Position numbers and translations under genes: made by a program
Source of the DNA: Bacteroidota bacterium
GTDB lineage: Bacteria > Bacteroidota > Bacteroidia > Flavobacteriales > Flavobacteriaceae
Direction: 5' to 3'
NCBI GenBank assembly: GCA_023386255.1
Contig: JAEWKB010000102.1
Coordinates: 1 to 5,490 of the forward strand
DNA length: 5,490 nucleotides
Shown here: positions 4,326-5,490 of the stretch, piece by piece
Layout of the letters: every line of letters starts with the position of its first letter
How positions within the stretch are numbered: the stretch's first letter is position 1
Notes under the pieces: generated by a model
Told to the model about the DNA's origin: nothing
Database searches by the model: none
What the model saw: only the letters and a program-made list of their open reading frames with translations

Positions 4326-5490
4326 CTATATCAATTGAAATTCAGGAGTTTTTACCATATAATTAAACAGTCGCAATACAGCCTCATCTGCATTGGGGCT
4401 CTTTGGGTCAAAATCGTACTTTAGCATTTGCTCAAAGTTCTTCTGCAATGCTTCATCTGTATCAAAAAGCAGCCTTTCTTTCAGTTGGTTAATTACGGCT
4501 TTATTGCCGGGGCCGCTGCTTTTCCATTTTACTTCAGGTTTAAAGTCCGGTTCGTTACTATAGCCAAGATTATATTTTTCATATGCAGCCAGCGGTTTTA
4601 CAGGAAAATTATACCCCAGGCATAACCTGTCGGCCATTTTACTTCGTGCTAAATATACCTGTGTGGTGAGCCAGGAATAACCGCCGGCCCATCCCTTTAC
4701 GTTTGGCTGCCCGTAAAGATCCATACCCTGGCTCCTTATAAAATTGTTTACCAGTATAGGGTTGGGTATTTTTAATCCTGCCTCATCAGTAAGTTGCAAT
4801 ATGTATACCAATGGGTCTTTTATTTTTGCCCCGGCAGTTTTTTTCTCAAATTCTTCGGTAAATATCTTTGTTAACAGCGGTTTTATTTCAAAATCCTTCT
4901 GCCTGAAATAATCGCCATAATATTTTACCAGCTCTTCCGGCGGAGTGTCGTAAATAAACCATTGCAGTACCTTGCGCGTAAAAAGATAGGGTGCGGACGG
5001 CTGTTCGAAGATTATATTTACAATATCATCAGCCTTAAACCTGCCCTTTTTGCCTAGATAGGTTATGGTCTCGTTACTTTCATCTTTTGCGTTATAAACG
5101 CCTCCTGCATCGCCATATGTTAGCCCTGCGAGTGCTTTAGCGCCCTGCACTATATCCTGTTCTTTATAGTTCCCGATGCCAAGTGTAAAAAGTTCCAGCA
5201 GCTCCCGGCTTAGGTTTTCGTTAACCTTACCTTTTTTGTTTGTGTTGTTGTTGAGGTAAGAAATCATGGCGTTAGACTTTACCATAAGTTTGGTAAGCTC
5301 CCTGAAGTTTCCGAAAGCATGTTCCCTTAATAACGCGTTATGTTGATATACCCAGTAGGGTACCTTTACTTTTCTTCCGTTTATTACAAAGTGATTATGC
5401 AGCAGGCAGGTCATTTTTTCGCGTAGCACATACGGCTCATAGATCATTTTATTGAGCAACGACGATTTAATAAGCACCAGCTTTTGGAGG
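4326..5490 (-). CDS. DUF1800 family protein, partial (N-terminus beyond window)
   Basis: The frame is open to the right edge: codons for LQKL precede the GTG at 5475-5477, so that GTG is an internal valine rather than a start. The visible 387 residues cover the middle and C-terminus; full-length members usually have 450-550 residues, so roughly 60-160 are missing. Motifs (numbered from that valine): LREKMTCLLHNHF (18-30), HAFGNFREL (53-61), NENLSRELLELFTLGIGNY (86-104), the strongest family signature, FTRKVLQWFIY (166-176) and GQPNVKGWAGGYSWL (256-270). Where many members have LFWHNHF this one has CLLHNHF. No function is established for DUF1800. It is routinely found next to DUF1501, as here with only TT between its TAG and the DUF1501 ATG, which suggests the products act together in the cell envelope or periplasm. 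Any signal peptide lies outside the window. Confidence 0.93.
   Translation of the reverse strand, partial: LQKLVLIKSSLLNKMIYEPYVLREKMTCLLHNHFVINGRKVKVPYWVYQHNALLREHAFGNFRELTKLMVKSNAMISYLNNNTNKKGKVNENLSRELLELFTLGIGNYKEQDIVQGAKALAGLTYGDAGGVYNAKDESNETITYLGKKGRFKADDIVNIIFEQPSAPYLFTRKVLQWFIYDTPPEELVKYYGDYFRQKDFEIKPLLTKIFTEEFEKKTAGAKIKDPLVYILQLTDEAGLKIPNPILVNNFIRSQGMDLYGQPNVKGWAGGYSWLTTQVYLARSKMADRLCLGYNFPVKPLAAYEKYNLGYSNEPDFKPEVKWKSSGPGNKAVINQLKERLLFDTDEALQKNFEQMLKYDFDPKSPNADEAVLRLFNYMVKTPEFQLI

Noticed and set aside
4428..4625. 65-codon plus-strand open frame opposite DUF1800
   Set aside because: It is an antisense shadow of a conserved coding region.
5475..5477. GTG as the start codon of the DUF1800 gene
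   Set aside because: The frame continues upstream to the window edge and the family needs a longer N-terminus, so this is an internal valine.
1..5490. A mobile element, CRISPR array, toxin-antitoxin pair or defence system
   Set aside because: No transposase, integrase, nuclease, regular repeats, terminal inverted repeats or tRNA-like structure were seen. The small HTH proteins belong to other families and lack toxin-like partners.

Overview
The window looks like an ordinary chromosomal stretch from a member of the Bacteroidota. This rests on three things: the protein families (DUF1800/DUF1501 pair, YkuD_2 L,D-transpeptidase, TIGR03643/DUF2805 protein), the lack of Shine-Dalgarno-like sequences before the genes, and several matches to the Bacteroidota -7 promoter element TAnnTTTG. 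Coding DNA is moderate in GC, while one gap is only about 17% GC. I cannot fix the genus; a flavobacterial or sphingobacterial/chitinophagal lineage seems most likely.

Layout, left to right. Positions 1-616 (minus strand) hold a likely two-gene operon: a DUF2089 zinc-ribbon/HTH regulator followed 14 nt later by a Yip1-like membrane protein that runs off the left edge. Positions 703-1005 hold a small single-gene unit (TIGR03643/DUF2805) ending in a strong intrinsic terminator, with its own candidate promoter in an AT-rich spacer. Positions 1173-2450 (minus) hold an EamA/DMT-type exporter followed by a small DoxX-like membrane protein, separated by 21 nt that contain a perfect hairpin. Divergent from these, at about 2504/2558-3154, is the only plus-strand gene, a probable lipoprotein of the YkuD_2 L,D-transpeptidase family. 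Its stop codon overlaps that of the convergent DUF1501 gene in a shared TTAA. Positions 3151-5490 (minus) hold the tightly coupled DUF1800-DUF1501 pair, 2 nt apart; the DUF1800 gene loses its N-terminus at the right edge.

The genes form about five transcription units: DUF1800-DUF1501, EamA-DoxX, DUF2805, DUF2089-Yip1 and the lone YkuD_2 gene. A cell-envelope theme is visible (lipoprotein transpeptidase, Tat-exported DUF1501, three membrane proteins), but no pathway joins them all. I see no mobile element, CRISPR array, phage gene, tRNA or rRNA. The least understood parts are the two pairs of uncharacterised families, DUF1800/DUF1501 and DUF2089/Yip1-like; both are recurrent families rather than a clearly new system.
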